Positions 28,326 through 41,835 of a stretch of 64,000 nt of DNA are shown here, in pieces. The position numbers and the translations under genes were made by a program. Position 1 is the first letter of the stretch; every line of letters starts with the position of its first letter. The stretch is from contig JACDQD010000010.1 in the NCBI GenBank assembly GCA_019843655.1, positions 5,005,637 through 5,069,636 on the forward strand, read 5' to 3'. This DNA comes from Lethocerus indicus. Taxonomy: Eukaryota; Arthropoda; Insecta; Hemiptera; Belostomatidae. The notes below the pieces were generated by a model. That model was not told the origin of the DNA and searched no databases. It saw only the letters and a list, made by a program, of their open reading frames with translations.

Positions 28326-28842
28326 AGGCACTGGCACAATTGGCCCGTTGGGTCGACAAACTGTACGAGGACCCGAAATAAACGAGTTCAATTGTCAATT
28401 GAGACCCGGTGTTCACTTCTCTAATTGATATTAATGGTTAAACCCCTCTCCCTTTCGCCCCCTAATATTTGGAAATAAACGGAGTTTTAATTAACTTTTC
28501 GGCAGTAATTAATGGCCGACGACCGGCCATTTATGTGTCAACAAGCCCTTTGTGTACGTTCATATTGATGGATAACCTAGCTGGAGTTAGAAAACCTACT
28601 TGATGTAGTCTCTGGAGGGGAGAACTGACCCAGTACATTTCAACCTTCATTAGTTGACCAACTAGCAAAAAATGCTAGATAAGTAATAGCTGTCGACAGT
28701 TATGGTAATAATATAAGATTATGTGATAAATAGATATCCTAAGCTTTATTAACATTTATGGTTATTAAAGTCACATTAGAGTTCATTAAAGTCACATTAC
28801 TGTGTACAGTACTGGATCCTGGTTGAATTATTCCTATATTTA

Positions 28843-28843
28843 C

Positions 28844-28908
<65 letters not shown>

Positions 28909-28914
28909 TATATA
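28843..28914. repeat. (TA)n microsatellite with CATA interruptions
   Basis: About 72 bp of TA units with interruptions TACATA near the left end and TGCATA near the right. Read on the minus strand it yields a spurious Ile-Tyr repeat frame. Confidence 0.95.
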
Positions 28915-29823
28915 TTTTACCCTGTCTTTTATTAGATTTAGAACGATTTAAGTTAAAATTCAATTGAAATGTAAAGCAGGCATCCGTATCATGATCTAAC
29001 GATTTATGGTAATACCTGTCCTTTTTACCTGTATTCTGGTTCCAGGGTGCCATTAAACTCTTATTATTATTATGGCCAAAACGCCCAATTACAGAAGAAA
29101 GCAAATAGCCATAAAACTACTAATGTAATCGTACTGTAAAAAATTTAAATGCTTATTATATTAACAGCGTTTTTTGAGGACTCTAGGATAAGGCAACAGC
29201 TGAACAGGTTTGTATACTTTAAAGAAGTAATTTGCAAACTTAAAATAAAAAAGGATCGATGGAAGAAGTTGTCAAGCTTGAATTTTTTATAGGGCAGATT
29301 AGGTCAGCAAGTATTAGACCTGTATTAGATCAGATTCACGATTAAATGTTCTTTTTTTAGTCTAATTAGATATTATCTACAGTGCGAATTTAAGAACGGG
29401 TTATTGGGACAGTCCTGTAAGCTATATCGCGTGTTTCCATCGACCGATTTCACCCGTATAATTGAATCTATAATTCAAATGCTGAAATTCCCGGCCCGTT
29501 GTCATTGCAATCTGGGATGATGGCGGTCATTTAAAAATTAGGCCGGTGCTGATTTATACAAAGGCACACGGGTCGAATGGGGACTGGGCTGTATATCAAA
29601 TGCACAATTGGGCTCTGAGAATTATTTATTGTCGGGCCAATTATTCTACCTGGCGCTAATCTGATTAAGGAAAGGGAAAGGGTTTCATTTTTCGGCTTTA
29701 GTTTTAAGGCGGGGTCCCCACCGGTAATTAGCGTTTAGCGAGACGCTTTGCCCCGGCCCTGAGCAACTTTCGCCGCTTTCTTCGGTTCGAAACTTAGGCC
29801 GGTATAAATATTAAATTCCACTT

Positions 29824-29839
29824 CCGACAGATCTGTCGG
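29824..29839. repeat. 16-bp perfect palindrome
   Basis: CCGACAGATCTGTCGG reads the same on both strands. It sits in a GC-rich island and could be a dimeric protein-binding site. It matches no site recognised with confidence. Confidence 0.7.
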
Positions 29840-32578
29840 GGGTTGCGAAGTCCACAAAGTTATCCTTTATGCGTTATCGACAGTTCCCTTTGCCTGATGG
29901 AAAAACGCTATAGGGAATTTGACGCGTTTTTAATTATTTCCTCGAACTATTTCCGATTCTTACATCATAAATTTTACACAACTAAAGACTCCTAGGAAGT
30001 TTCACTACAGCTGAGGATAGCGAAAACTTAAATTTAATTTTTACGATTAAAAATTTAAATTAAATCTACATCCATTAATTTTATTTTTAATCAATTCGGG
30101 GAAATCGAATTACCAATACCTCCAGTAGGACCCGTTGAGCCGGAGCCTTTAATATATTATTCATCATTTGCGGAACTTTTTTAATTAAATTTGTGAAAAT
30201 GAAATGCTGAGTTCTAATTGAAAAAGGAGTCCCCCCATTTTGGGACGACTGCTCCAAATGGGTCTCCTAGAAATTACCGATGTAATTATGAAAGACGCAA
30301 TATATTCCTTCGGGGGATTCTATTCCAAAAGCGTTAGTGCGATGAAAATCTAGATTTTCCGACCGGAACAATCTGCAATTATTGTATATTCTAATAATGG
30401 TGGTGATAACTCAGTTGCGCCGTGGGTTTTTCGAGGAGTTTAAATTAAATTGCATTAAGTATCAAGGAACAGTAAGGGAAAATTCAAGGTTAGTACAATC
30501 GAAATTGGGGAAATCAAATGGGTAAATATATATTCCATCTTAGTACTAGATGGCATATATGAAATTTTACCCCGGTAATTTGACACTTGTAAATTTTAAA
30601 TTGATTAAGCAATTTTAGGACCCTCCGTTAGTTTTAATTATTACAACGCTAAATATGAAGTTTATATTTCAGCATGCGTTATGTTAAAAGAACAACACAT
30701 AGGAGGACTCCATTTCCGGTAATAGTCATTCGGCAACATGTTTCGTGAAAGTTGTTTTTCAATACCTTTCCCGGCATTGTTTCTGACCTTTGTAATTTAC
30801 GGATCTCCGACAGACGTTTCTAATGGAAAGATCGCGTCGGACTTGCCTCCATTTTTGGACGACGGGATAACTTATTGTCAGAAAACGGCCGAGACCGCCG
30901 AGCCGCGAAGTCTTATAAGAAGTCTTGTTTTCTTAGTTAGAAAGGTGTCTACCTGATGTGTACGACGGCGGGTCCTGATCAAAGGTACTTTCGAGGGAAT
31001 GCGGACCTCATCGCGGCATCACTTAGAGAGATTTCGACTTCGAATATTTTCGTGTAGAAAGGTAGGCCCCGCCGCATAACTTGTCCATATACGAATGTCC
31101 GGCCCGGGGAGTCAATCGTTCGGATTTCTTTGGACCCCGGCCCATTAAAAGGTTTTCAGTGTTTACTGAAAAGAGATGAAAACTGTGTTTAAAAATGAAA
31201 ACGGAATAACAAGGTATATAACATGAATACTTATCCTTGTCCGATATGAGATCCGGTCAGAGCGCTGCTTGAGCCTGTAAATATCTACTAATTTAGTAGA
31301 ATATAAATCGATTTGGTAAATAGTTGTAATATAGCGAAGTTGATTACATTAAGCATTTTGTTTTATTTAAAACGAAATAATATGGCCGAATGTATTTTAG
31401 TCTGCGTTGGGGTTGATACCGAGTAGAGCAGAGTTAGCAATTGTCCTCTTTGTTCATTAAGGATACGGCACAGGGGGCCGAGGGGGCGGGGGCGGGCCTC
31501 ATTACTTAAACAAAGTAAGCAGTTTAGGCGAATAATTAAAATATATCCTAGCTATAAAATACGAGGGGCCTTAAATCTCCGTTAACGGCTCAACCCAAGG
31601 AATGCATCGCGGGCCCGGTTCAGCCGGCGCTAGACCTTGTACCAGTTTTAATTGGTGCTCTATCTGGTCTTATCCGACCCCCTTTATCTGTCCTTCTTTA
31701 ATGAAACTTTCTTCGAGTTGTTTTATCTGGCATTTGTTTTGTGTCCGGCTTTATCTGAAGAGAAGGAGGGACTTGAGCATGTACAGATGTTCTTCCACGC
31801 TTCGGGCTCCGACACTAGTTGACCCTTTCCTGACAAAAATTGTTTTCAAACATTAACTTTCGTTTATACTTGTGTCAATCAAAATTACAATAATGTTTTA
31901 CTTTCCAACATTATTTCTGTGATAATTGCTCATTTATTTCAATAAGGCATTATATTGCCCCTTTCCAGTAAAAAGTATATTATAAAAATACATACAAATA
32001 TCTAAAGGTGATTAAATAGGCTGAAAATCACACGTGAGATGATAACCCACACCCTCGCTGTCCCCCCAACGATTACTTTAAATGAATAATTACTTCAAAT
32101 ACTACGTAGGCTGTTGGGATTCAAGACTCTCCTAAATTAATGGTATACGAGTTATCGGCTTCGGTAACGAGGCCGGACAGGGGCTAGGTACCTGACTAGT
32201 TAGGGACATTTAGTACCTCTCAGGTGCCTACCGGCAAGGTAGGCTCGCCTCTCGTTATATTAACCTGGCGGTCAGGTACTGAAAATGAACCGGCCGGCGG
32301 ATGGTACGGGGCCCGGCTCCCCCTCCGTTCAATCCCGCCCTTAATGAACATCACAATATTTATTCACCGTGACAATCGCGGTCCCCCCCCCCTCCACCAC
32401 TACCCTCCGTAAACCGAAGTGTTTATGGCGCTTTTATGAAACGTAAGACTTATTTAATACGTGCGCACGGTTCGCATTCGGCAGGCTTTCTTTCTCGGTA
32501 GCCCGTTTCGGCGGAACCCTATCATAAACACTTGGTGGCCGATTAATGCTGAATCCGTACATTGCTTTCGCCAGGCCC

Positions 32579-32586
32579 TATCGATA
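32579..32586. promoter_or_regulatory. TATCGATA (DRE-like) site
   Basis: Exact TATCGATA octamer. Its function in this organism is unknown. Confidence 0.2.
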
Positions 32587-33642
32587 AGACAGCTAATTTA
32601 ATACGCTAGAATTATAATGTTTATAATAAAGTTTGAAATTGAGGTTTGGCCTTCTAGATTATAGCTAGTAAAGGGATTTCTAAAATTTTTAATTCAAATA
32701 TTCAATCGAATTAAAAAGTTCGTCAGTCGTTAAAAATTTAAAATAATAAATTATTTCTTTGGTTCTTGTTGTTCTGTTTTCGCTCGCCAGTTAGCCTCGT
32801 TTTCACATTTATATGGAGTGTTTTTAATAATGTACGCATTTGTAGCGTCTTTAGATTTGTTGTATTAATTATATCTATTTTACCATCACGTCTAATAGTG
32901 ACAAATAAACAGAAGCCGACGTATCCACTTCTCAGTTCTTATTACGTGCATCGAAACGCGTTTCAGTATGGCCGTCGCTATTACCGCTTGTTAACCGTTG
33001 AGAGCGGAAGGAAGATTGTCCTGCCTGTGTGTAGGAAGGGAGCTCCCTCTAGTTAGGGAAAATAAACAGGAACACTAAACAGTAACAGTGAGGCGCCCCC
33101 AGCACCTTCCACATTTAGAATTAACAGTCGGTTCACTGGACTACTTAAATGGTCCCGTTTCAACACCATATAGTCAAGTAGTGTGTTCTCCTGATATTGA
33201 AAGTATTAATTCTGAACAAATCACAAATTTAGTTATGTCCGAGCGAATTTGTTTGGTCTCGAACTCTTCCTAAACTTACTATAACGATTATAATTATTAC
33301 TGTTGCTGTATGTACTGCTAATATTGCTGTAATGCAGCTATTCATTTCCTTTACTTATCATACATCACATTTTCCATCGCTCAATTACTACCTGGAATGA
33401 TAAAGGGGAGAAACCAAACATTGACTTCATCAATGAACCTGAATTAAATGTTATTTCATTAAAATATTTAGTTCAGTGTAATTTAATTTGGTTTAAATAT
33501 TCGTCACATTGTACTGTTGATTAAACATAATAATGTGTGTCATTATTGTTTGAGTCTGAACTATGTCTGCTATTCTGAACTATGGTAATGCTGATAACTT
33601 ATAATGCATATGCGGTCTGAGTGCGCATTATCACGTTTCGCG

Positions 33643-33646
<4 letters not shown>

Positions 33647-33690
<44 letters not shown>
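33647..33690. repeat. (AT)n microsatellite
   Basis: 22 uninterrupted AT units, followed by TGTGTTTATA and further AT-rich DNA. Confidence 0.97.
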
Positions 33691-33693
<3 letters not shown>

Positions 33694-36644
33694 GTTTATA
33701 GATTATATTCATTATATAGATTATATATATTATTTTATAAACCTAGCGATTCTTTTTCCTCTTTTGCTTAGATCGCCAAAATAAAGTTCTAAAACTGAAG
33801 ACTATATCCGGAAATTGTTAGGGGTCCTTTTTCTTTCCATGAATAAAATTTTTGAAGGCCCGCATAAAATAAGGCGAGGGAACCTTGACGACCGACCTTT
33901 CGGGACTCCTCCCTAAGTCCCCTTACACAGAAGCTCGAAAAAACACCATCTTCCAAATTGAAATATATATATAACAAATAATATATATTTCGTTGGATTA
34001 TATACCTTAGTAAAATAAAATTCAGTGAACTTTTTTAATATTTTTTGTGGTTTTTAACATTTTTAATTCCTGTAAAATTCAGTGTGATCATGAAACATGA
34101 TTTATATTGATACCATTTTTCTTATATTTCATTGCAATCTCGGTTTTTTTTTCTTGGTACCGCCTAAACTTCCTGCAGTATGTCGTATAAACAATAAAGT
34201 TAGCCAATACTACCCATTGTTAGTTATTGTTCGTCCCGCAAAGGTTTATGAAGTAATGGTCTATTGTTCGCGTCTAATTAGCTCGTATAGCGTCTAGGTC
34301 CGCTAATCTCGCGATGATTCCTAACAACGTTGTGAAAGTCCTAATTCGGAAATTAAGACGAAATGCCGGACGACGAAAAAGGGATATGAAAAAGAAGAAA
34401 GGGAGAAAGACCGGAGGGACCTCTTCGGTATTATTGTTTCAGAAGCTTCGCCTCCTCCTCCTCACCTCACCGCACCCCCCTGAGCGTCCTCTTTGTTTGA
34501 ACAGTGTTGTCAAACAAGGAATTAGGCAGCCCGGCAAGTAATATCCGGCTAGAGTAAACTTCCTAAAGGGAAAGAGATCTCCAGAAAGGAATCGAGTGAG
34601 ACGTACCGCCCCCGTCATCTCAGTGTAAACACACTTAGCACTGGGCCATTCATACTGTTCCTGGTGTCTGCATCTTTCTCGATTTTTCTTGCTCGTATTT
34701 AAATCTTCACCATAACCACCACCCCCCACAGGGCCTTTGCTTTAACCTAAAGGGAAGTCGATTAAAAAACTTATTGCGCTTGTTAAAGTCGATGTCTCAA
34801 AAACAGCAGCTTGGGGGAAGGGCAGACTGGGAAAAGTCGAAACTAATGGCAACTGCATGAATGACGCTTGGAATATCTGTAAATTCGTAACAAAATTCAA
34901 ACTATCTCATGCGTAAAATAATTAATAAATAATGGGATATATTATTTCCATTGTTAATTACTTATTATACTGTATTTGAGAAAGGTAGACTTGATGAAAA
35001 GTTAAAAATTCAGTGTAAATTCCTTACAAAGTAGCTGTTATGTTTATTTTATAACTTAATTATTATCACAATAAAATAAATAATGAAATTCGTGGCCTTC
35101 TTAATAATAAAAATTTCGTTCTGTTTAAAACGATTATTGCACTTATGCCTCCCCCACATTATTGTGAGTCCAAGGTGATCACTTTCCAGATAATGTTTCC
35201 TGGGGGCCTTCACCAATGAAAAAAAATGCTGAAAAAAGAGTTGGCGTCGAAGTGAGATCTTGTTAAGACCGCGCGGTGCAGTGTTAAAGTATAATAATTT
35301 GGTGTTAGGCGTGACCAGGCTCCCGCCGGGGTAATTGCATCCCGGTCTGTATCCCCCGTGTACGATCTGCTTATCTCTTATCAAATCTCATCTGCGTACC
35401 TGAAACAGTTCTTAGGAGCGGCCGCCCCTAATGAAGTCTTAGCTTCCCCTCCAACCCCCCTTTTATCGGCCTCAGGAATCAAAGGTTGACAAGGGGAGGT
35501 GGTAACAGATAAAAAATAAAACTAAATACCACGTACCCAACCGTTGCATTCTGTCGGCTAGAAGAATTAAGCATTCAAAATTGGACTTAAGCCCTGTTCT
35601 AAACTTACATTTCATAGTACAGCCTTAATGTATTGAATGAATAATTAAAGTAATAACTGTAATTTAATTATAGTATTTTAGGAAACAAAAAATTGTGTGT
35701 ATCTTAGAAATATAATTATTTAAAAATTCTTAATTTGAATATCGTGCATAAACGTGTATCAGACTGATATAGATTTCATTCCCCTCCAACTAGTTTATGT
35801 ACCCTGCAATCCCACGATCACAGCTCACATATACTGCACCCTACAGCTCAGAGCTTGCCAAGTATTCTTGTCTCTAGACGACAATTTCAAATCTTCAAAA
35901 TCAATGTTCGAAATCTCTTATAGACAAAATAGGACACGCCAAAGTGAATTGAATTTGAACAAACAAAATCATTTGCGCTTACATAATGAGTTGATTTGAA
36001 GGCGACCGATTGGGAACATTTCCTCAGCTCTTTCCACGCCATTAACCAAGTGTTTTTGAATATATAATCCTGTATTTCATACGGAACGACTGTACAAAGC
36101 TTGCGTAATTGTACAAGAGAATTATATTCACAATGAATGGGGAGCAATGCCCACGTTGAAACATCGAGATAAACTGTAGATGTCTAGAAAAGATCTGTCA
36201 GAAAAGATAAAAAATAGAACAAAATATAGATTCCTTTGACATCGAAAACGTCGGATGTTTTGACGACCAATTAGGGAGCGAGAGAAAGAGACGGCCTCGG
36301 TTTTGGATCGGAAGCAGAGCTCTTATTTCAAGTTTTTGAATTCAATTAGTGAAGGAAATTTATTGTTTCCTCCCGGAATAAAAATGTCGCTCTTGGAACG
36401 GGATAATTCTGTCGCGCGGAAGGTCACCGGCGCTGTTTGCCGTTGAAAAATTATTTCCTTGACTATTTCCTTTGTTTTTTCAGAAGCTCGATCCTCCAGT
36501 TTCAACATCGGCGAAACTGGCAGTGGAGAAATGATAGAAACGACGCGATAACTATATGGAAATCTCTAAGCGGGGATGTCGCCTCCAAGGAGATGAACAA
36601 GTTCGACTCTTGTTAACATTTTGAATACTTTACAGTACTACAGA

Positions 36645-36658
36645 CTCTCTCTCTCTCT
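36645..36658. repeat. (CT)7 tract
   Basis: Short pure CT run without a following splice acceptor consensus. Confidence 0.9.
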
Positions 36659-36876
36659 GGCTTGTTAACTAAATTTAAGTACCGCTTATTGAGTGAATTT
36701 CCCCGGCGTTCCTTAGTAAATAGGAAACTGGTTATTTGCTGGGTTATATTATAAGATAGCTAAAATATATCTTTCCGGAAACTTCTACTACTAAAACTTA
36801 GTTCGCTTCAGAATGGAAGGGAAATACGTTCAGTAATAGTCCACACAGAATACCTAATTAAACGTGCCTCACTAAT

Positions 36877-36918
36877 CTACGGACGGAGCACTATTGGTAA
36901 TGGCGAGAAGCCAAACTC
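36877..36918 (+). repeat. Ribozyme-like repeat copy
   Basis: The sequence reads CTACGGACGGAGCA, then CTATTGGTAATGGCGAG, then AAGCCAAAC. It aligns across the double CTACTGA arrangement of the 61.7 kb copy. The core is mutated (TTGGTAA for CTGAAGA and CAAA for GAAA), so it could not be catalytic. Confidence 0.5.
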
Positions 36919-39900
36919 TTTCTTCCGATTCAGTTATAAGGGAAAACGGTTATTGATTTAAATTTTAGTAGAGATATATAAAGCAAATTGTACCGCTATG
37001 CCTTAAATACTTATGATTTGGGTATTAAGATATCCAACAAAATTTTAAAAATAAAGTTATTTTTTCCATTTACTGTGGTAGAATTATCCATCGTAAAACT
37101 AAAAGATGAATGACAGATTTTATTACCATTATTCCGTATAGATTTATCTCAGGTATAGTCATTTTTTTAAAATATAGTCTATATAACTTTTTTTTTAAAT
37201 GAAAAAGATCGTTATCAGAAATTACTGCATTCAGTGCATACTTATGGGCCACAATTTTAAGGCATCTTACATAAAATATTTTGTAGTTGTAATGCGGACG
37301 CTTCCAGGAAATAACTCCGACAATCCTAATGAAATTTTCCCTCGGGCGCAGAAATCCATTTTCATAGGCTGCTGGGGGATTGAAAGGAGTCAATCCCAGT
37401 TTATGAATAATTTATGGGCGGCCCCGGCCGGTGGTTAATGAAGTGGGAAAAAAATTCAGACACCATCCCGGCTAATGTATATTGGCCCAAGGAAGAAGGG
37501 AGGAGGTTTTGGCGGGTTGGAAGGCACAAAGGAAGTGGCGTCGGCCCTTTTGACCGACAGACTCTTTGACCGAGTTTCCGCTCTGTCGAACATTGAAAAG
37601 TCGACAGACGAGTTATCCCGTGCGCCTCCTAGCGTCATTTACATTGCCAACAGTGCTGCCAATCACGCCCAACCATTGTCGACTAACTGGACCGCGATTC
37701 CTCCTCATCAGAACTAAATAGTGCGTGTCCCCCCCAAACTAAAAAAAAAGAAGAATATATACACCTTTATAGTCTTATCTTCCTCGCCACAAATGCAAAT
37801 CATTATATCCCTTTCCAATCATTATTGCTGTTATATATACCGATAGAATTGAATACATTGTAACAGATTCCACATACCTTATATAGCCGTATAAATGCTT
37901 GCTCATTGTTGTAATATTGGCGTTTTGAACTAAACGGAGTTAGATTTCTTCCGCTGATAATCGTAACAGGCAGTATCTCTTTCCATTTGACCTATAAATT
38001 AACCAAAATCTGTACTTACATAAATGTGGGTAGCATTTTTTTATATTACACCTAATAAATTTTCATGTTCCGGTCCTGGGACATTTCTATGTTAATAATT
38101 TTTTTTGGATGGTTGAAAATAGTGAATTTTTTCGGGAATATATTACGGTCGAAAAGCCCCATCCCTACAATCACAATGGGCAAAGTTGATCTAACCGACC
38201 AAATATCTAGTACTTCAAGACCGGAAATGGTTTCATTAAATTTTTCGCTACCGAAAGACTTTATATAGCATATTTCAACTTGATCGTAAAAATTAGTTTC
38301 TCCTACGTAATTATCTCTGGTTAATTTTAATGATCAGTTTATTATCATAATGAGCGCTCCTAATTGCACAGATAAAATCGGATACAAAAAAGTCGCACTA
38401 TCGGGCGAATTTATCTGATCTTTTCTCGCATTTCTTTAAAACGAGCTAGGCCAACAAATTATAGGCTTAGAAAAGGAAAGCATTTCATTTCCAAGAACCT
38501 GTGGACAATCATCTATTTTCGATATTTGAACCTTCTTGGAATAAAGCCTTAAATTTTGGACCCATCCTCCAAAAATAAAATTGCCAGGTAGTCCCCATTG
38601 TCCACCCGGCTGTCCTTCAGTCCCTTAGGAGGGCACCCCCTTTCCAGACCCTGAGAGGACTTAGTCTGATCGGTGAGATGAAGCATTCTATGAAAAAATA
38701 CGCCAAGCAGTTTTCAGCTGTTGATAGATTTAAATGAAATGTAATTGTTACGTCACAATTCCCGGACAATTGTAGTGAATTAAATAATTAGTGCTATTTC
38801 GGAACAAACGACGGTGTCCCATGGGAACTCTATTTAGTTATTAGTGACTACAGGTCATTGTTATAATATTCATACGGCGACCCTCCGGTCCTGTTAATGT
38901 AAGATTTGGGCTGAGTCCATTTCTATAAATAAATCAGTACAAAGAATATGTTCGCTAAAATCCCCTAGTCCGTCTGAAACTCCCAAAAGCGGTCGGGGGT
39001 AGTTGTGCTTGGCCCTCTTCCTCTACATGTTTAATGCTTTGTTTGAATTAATTAACAATTAGCGCAACGCCCCAACGTTGGCCTACCCACATTACTCTCG
39101 ATGCTCAAACTTAATCCGCTTTTCCTACCTCGGTTTCCTACCCTGTTCTCTCCGGCTCTTATAATCAATTTAATATGAATTTCCCATAACTCAGTTCTAG
39201 GCGCGCCCCAGCCCTTGGGTTTTCCTCTGTTCAAATTAAACTTTAAATGGTTGAATCATAGTTAGTGATTCCTTGCGTGAACAGCGATCCTACTGTACGA
39301 CTAATGAAAAAGAAGAAAATTACTTGATTTTATTAATTGAAATAAATAAATAATGTTGTGAATCAGTATTAATTTAATCATAGCCAAATCTGTTTTCTTC
39401 TTTCGGAGTTTACGAAGTGTGGGGTAAAGATGTTGACAAATTTTTCATTTAGCAAAGTTTGGTTTTCCTCACCTTTTTTTTTGTGTTCGGACACCAATTA
39501 CCTATTCCCCCCGAAGGTTTTGCAACTTCGATTAGTATGTAATTTATTACTACTCTCTGATGGGTCAATTTTTTTCCCGTAATATTTCATTATTACCTGA
39601 TTAAAAGTTCTGGAATTAAGGGGTAGCATAGAAAATTCAACCTCTTTATATAAGTTAGTGTGAGTTTGCAGTCAGATATAAGTTTCGCATTTATAGAAGT
39701 TGTCTTGAATTAAACAGTTCTATCTAATTTACATAAGTTATTCTGCTTTTATACTTTCCAGAGCATTCTGGATTATTAAATTTCCCAACTCCACGAATTT
39801 CTGCGTTTTAATTTCCCTAACTCTCCCTGTGCAAGAATTTAGAGCTGTATAAATTCTGATTAGAAGTAATTTATTATTCCTGTTACTTTATTTTTAATCC

Positions 39901-40618
39901 GGTTTTAAATTTCCTATCATCATAAAGGTAAATTGTTTTCTAGTGTACGCTGCACACGTTCTCGAATTTGTATCTGCATTGGGGATTCATATGCGATGGA
40001 ATAGGAGGAAATTTCTATTTGAAATGATGTTTTTTCAGTTAGGCATCGTTCAGCATCGCTGACTCCCCGTTCCATTTAAGTTTAGGTTCCAATGGCATCT
40101 ACCGAATTTTTTACTACATGAATTCTGCGGGCATTTACTGCAGTACTTCTACGGCCCACTTTAAATGGCAACAACGTATGTTTTGGCCGCGGTACAACTC
40201 TGTGACTAAAATGCTACGCCGAGACGGTGAATTACCGCCGACAGGTCGTTTAATATTTGATAGGGAGGTGGCTACCGCGTGTGGCCGAGTTCCACGAATT
40301 ATCTCGGCCCGTCCACCGAGTTGAATGTCGAAATATTCACGCCGATGGAATTCACCGTGAATAATGAACGTAGCCGGCTGCGGGTCGGCCCGTACATCAT
40401 ACGGAGATTTGACTCTGCCATCCTCTCAACTGACCTCCATGCCGTTTGATCCCCCGGTGTGAACATCGAATGGTTGCTTCCTGTTTCCTATTTTGTACTC
40501 TCTAATCAATATCAGTGCATCTGGAACAATGTACGAATATCGGTGCTATAGTGCTACCCACTGGCAATTATAACAATCATAAATAAATTAACATTATAAA
40601 TGAATAGTTTAGTACCGT

Positions 40619-40645
40619 AGCGAAGAGGTGCGTAGACCTCTCGCT
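40619..40645. repeat. 10-bp hairpin with one bulge
   Basis: AGCGAAGAGGT (40619-40629) pairs with ACCTCTCGCT (40636-40645) with one bulged A and a 6-nt loop. It is too short for a typical microRNA precursor. Confidence 0.6.
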
Positions 40646-41360
40646 TGTTTAGAACTTTTGCTAACCATGTACTAATGTATTTCGATACATTTTAGATCAA
40701 CAAATATACTTTTCCTTCTTGGAAAAGTTAAAATTTCTAGTATGTAGTAATAATATGTGCGTAATAATAGGAATATGTCCTTTTGTGAAATGCCAGAAAC
40801 CTTTTTCCCGATTTTACTGATCTAGTGTTTTTTTGGGAAACATGTGTGGGTTAAAGCAATATGGGAAGTGTAAGGGGAAGGGATTATACCCTCATGTGTC
40901 TGAAGACCCTACGCCCTTACCCTTTTATTGGGGTTCCAGGCCTAAAGCTTGGGCCCTTCAGTATGGGAGTCGCATCCCAACCGTCCACATGTCACTTACT
41001 TGGTGAGTTTCTACGATTTAATTTTCCTTCTCTGTTTTCACTTAAAATCATAAGTCTTATTGTATGACAGGTTAAATGAAAATATATTTTATAAATTAAT
41101 TATTGACATATTTATGTATATTTTGATTCATTCAGTCGCGTTAGATCCATTAATTAATGCGTCCGTTAAATCACATTCTTATGATATATGAAACGTGTTT
41201 GATTTCATAAAACCCATGGACCATTAATAAAAGATATATAAGGTAATATTGGTAATATTTGAATAGGTACATCTAAATCTGAGATATTGTTTTAGGCTTC
41301 TTTGATGACTTGAATTTCTTGCCCTTGTAATAAATATGTTAATAAACTTTTAAATTAAAG

Positions 41361-41365
41361 AAAAA
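41361..41365 (-). terminator. Pol III terminator of tRNA-Glu
   Basis: On the minus strand a run of five T residues begins 6 nt after the tRNA 3' end. T4 or longer is the standard RNA polymerase III terminator, which supports an active gene rather than a tRNA-derived fragment. Confidence 0.85.
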
Positions 41366-41370
41366 GTAAA

Positions 41371-41442
41371 TTCCGGTACCGGGAATCGAACCCGGGCCTT
41401 CTGGGTGAGAGCCAGATATCCTAGCCACTAGACCATACCGGA
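41371..41442 (-). tRNA. tRNA-Glu (anticodon CTC)
   Basis: Read on the minus strand this 72-nt sequence folds as a complete tRNA. The acceptor stem is TCCGGTA paired with TACCGGA plus an A discriminator. The anticodon stem TCTGG/CCAGA carries loop CTCTCAC with anticodon CTC (41407-41409 on +). The T arm is CCGGG-TTCGATT-CCCGG. Internal promoters are intact: A box TGGTCTAGTGG (complement of 41425-41435) and B box GGTTCGATTCC (complement of 41382-41392). There is no intron and no encoded CCA, as expected for a nuclear gene. The body resembles arthropod tRNA-Glu. It is antisense to the inferred intron and lies about 390 bp before ratchet point 2. Confidence 0.97.
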
Positions 41443-41800
41443 GTTGTCCTGAAATATAACCAACACGTTATTTCACAAACGTACACTTTAAACTAATAAA
41501 TTCTGTTTGTTTTAATCTAATTATTATCATTTTTATTTATCGAATAACATGGATAGCAGACGAAGCGCGAACGGAATAAGCGCGGGTTGAATAAAACGTT
41601 TTCGAGCACTTACTGAAAGCAAATGAAACTGTGTAAATCCATCTGTTTAAACCCTAAATCCTCTGGTACAAAGACAGAAAAATAAACAGAGTATTCTACA
41701 AAAATTAAATATAATTAGTTTATTGACAATTTTTATTGCAATCATTTAATTCACAATAAATTAATTCATGTAATTCATATAACGTTTTAATACCAGTTTT

Positions 41801-41835
41801 CTAATAAAATTGTTTTCTTTTTGTTTCAGGTAAGT
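41801..41835 (+). other. Recursive splice site (ratchet point) 2
   Basis: This is the best ratchet point in the window. A CTAAT branch sequence (41801-41805) sits 25 nt before the AG. A long pyrimidine tract, TGTTTTCTTTTTGTTTCAG, ends at 41829. A consensus donor, GTAAGT (41830-41835), follows immediately, so the exon between them has zero length. The site lies 30,775 nt after ratchet point 1 and 21,490 nt before ratchet point 3, a spacing similar to that of long fly introns. The reverse strand has no comparable site, which fixes the direction of transcription. Confidence 0.85.

Noticed and set aside
28739..29104. 121-codon minus-strand frame
   Set aside because: Its centre is an Ile-Tyr repeat created by the TA microsatellite.
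30027..30064. AT-rich inverted repeat as a transposon end
   Set aside because: The arms pair well over only about 8 bp of A and T, and no second end or target duplication was found.
35390..35410. Minus-strand ratchet point (TGTTTCAG followed by GTACGC)
   Set aside because: The donor GTACGC is poor and there is no long pyrimidine tract.
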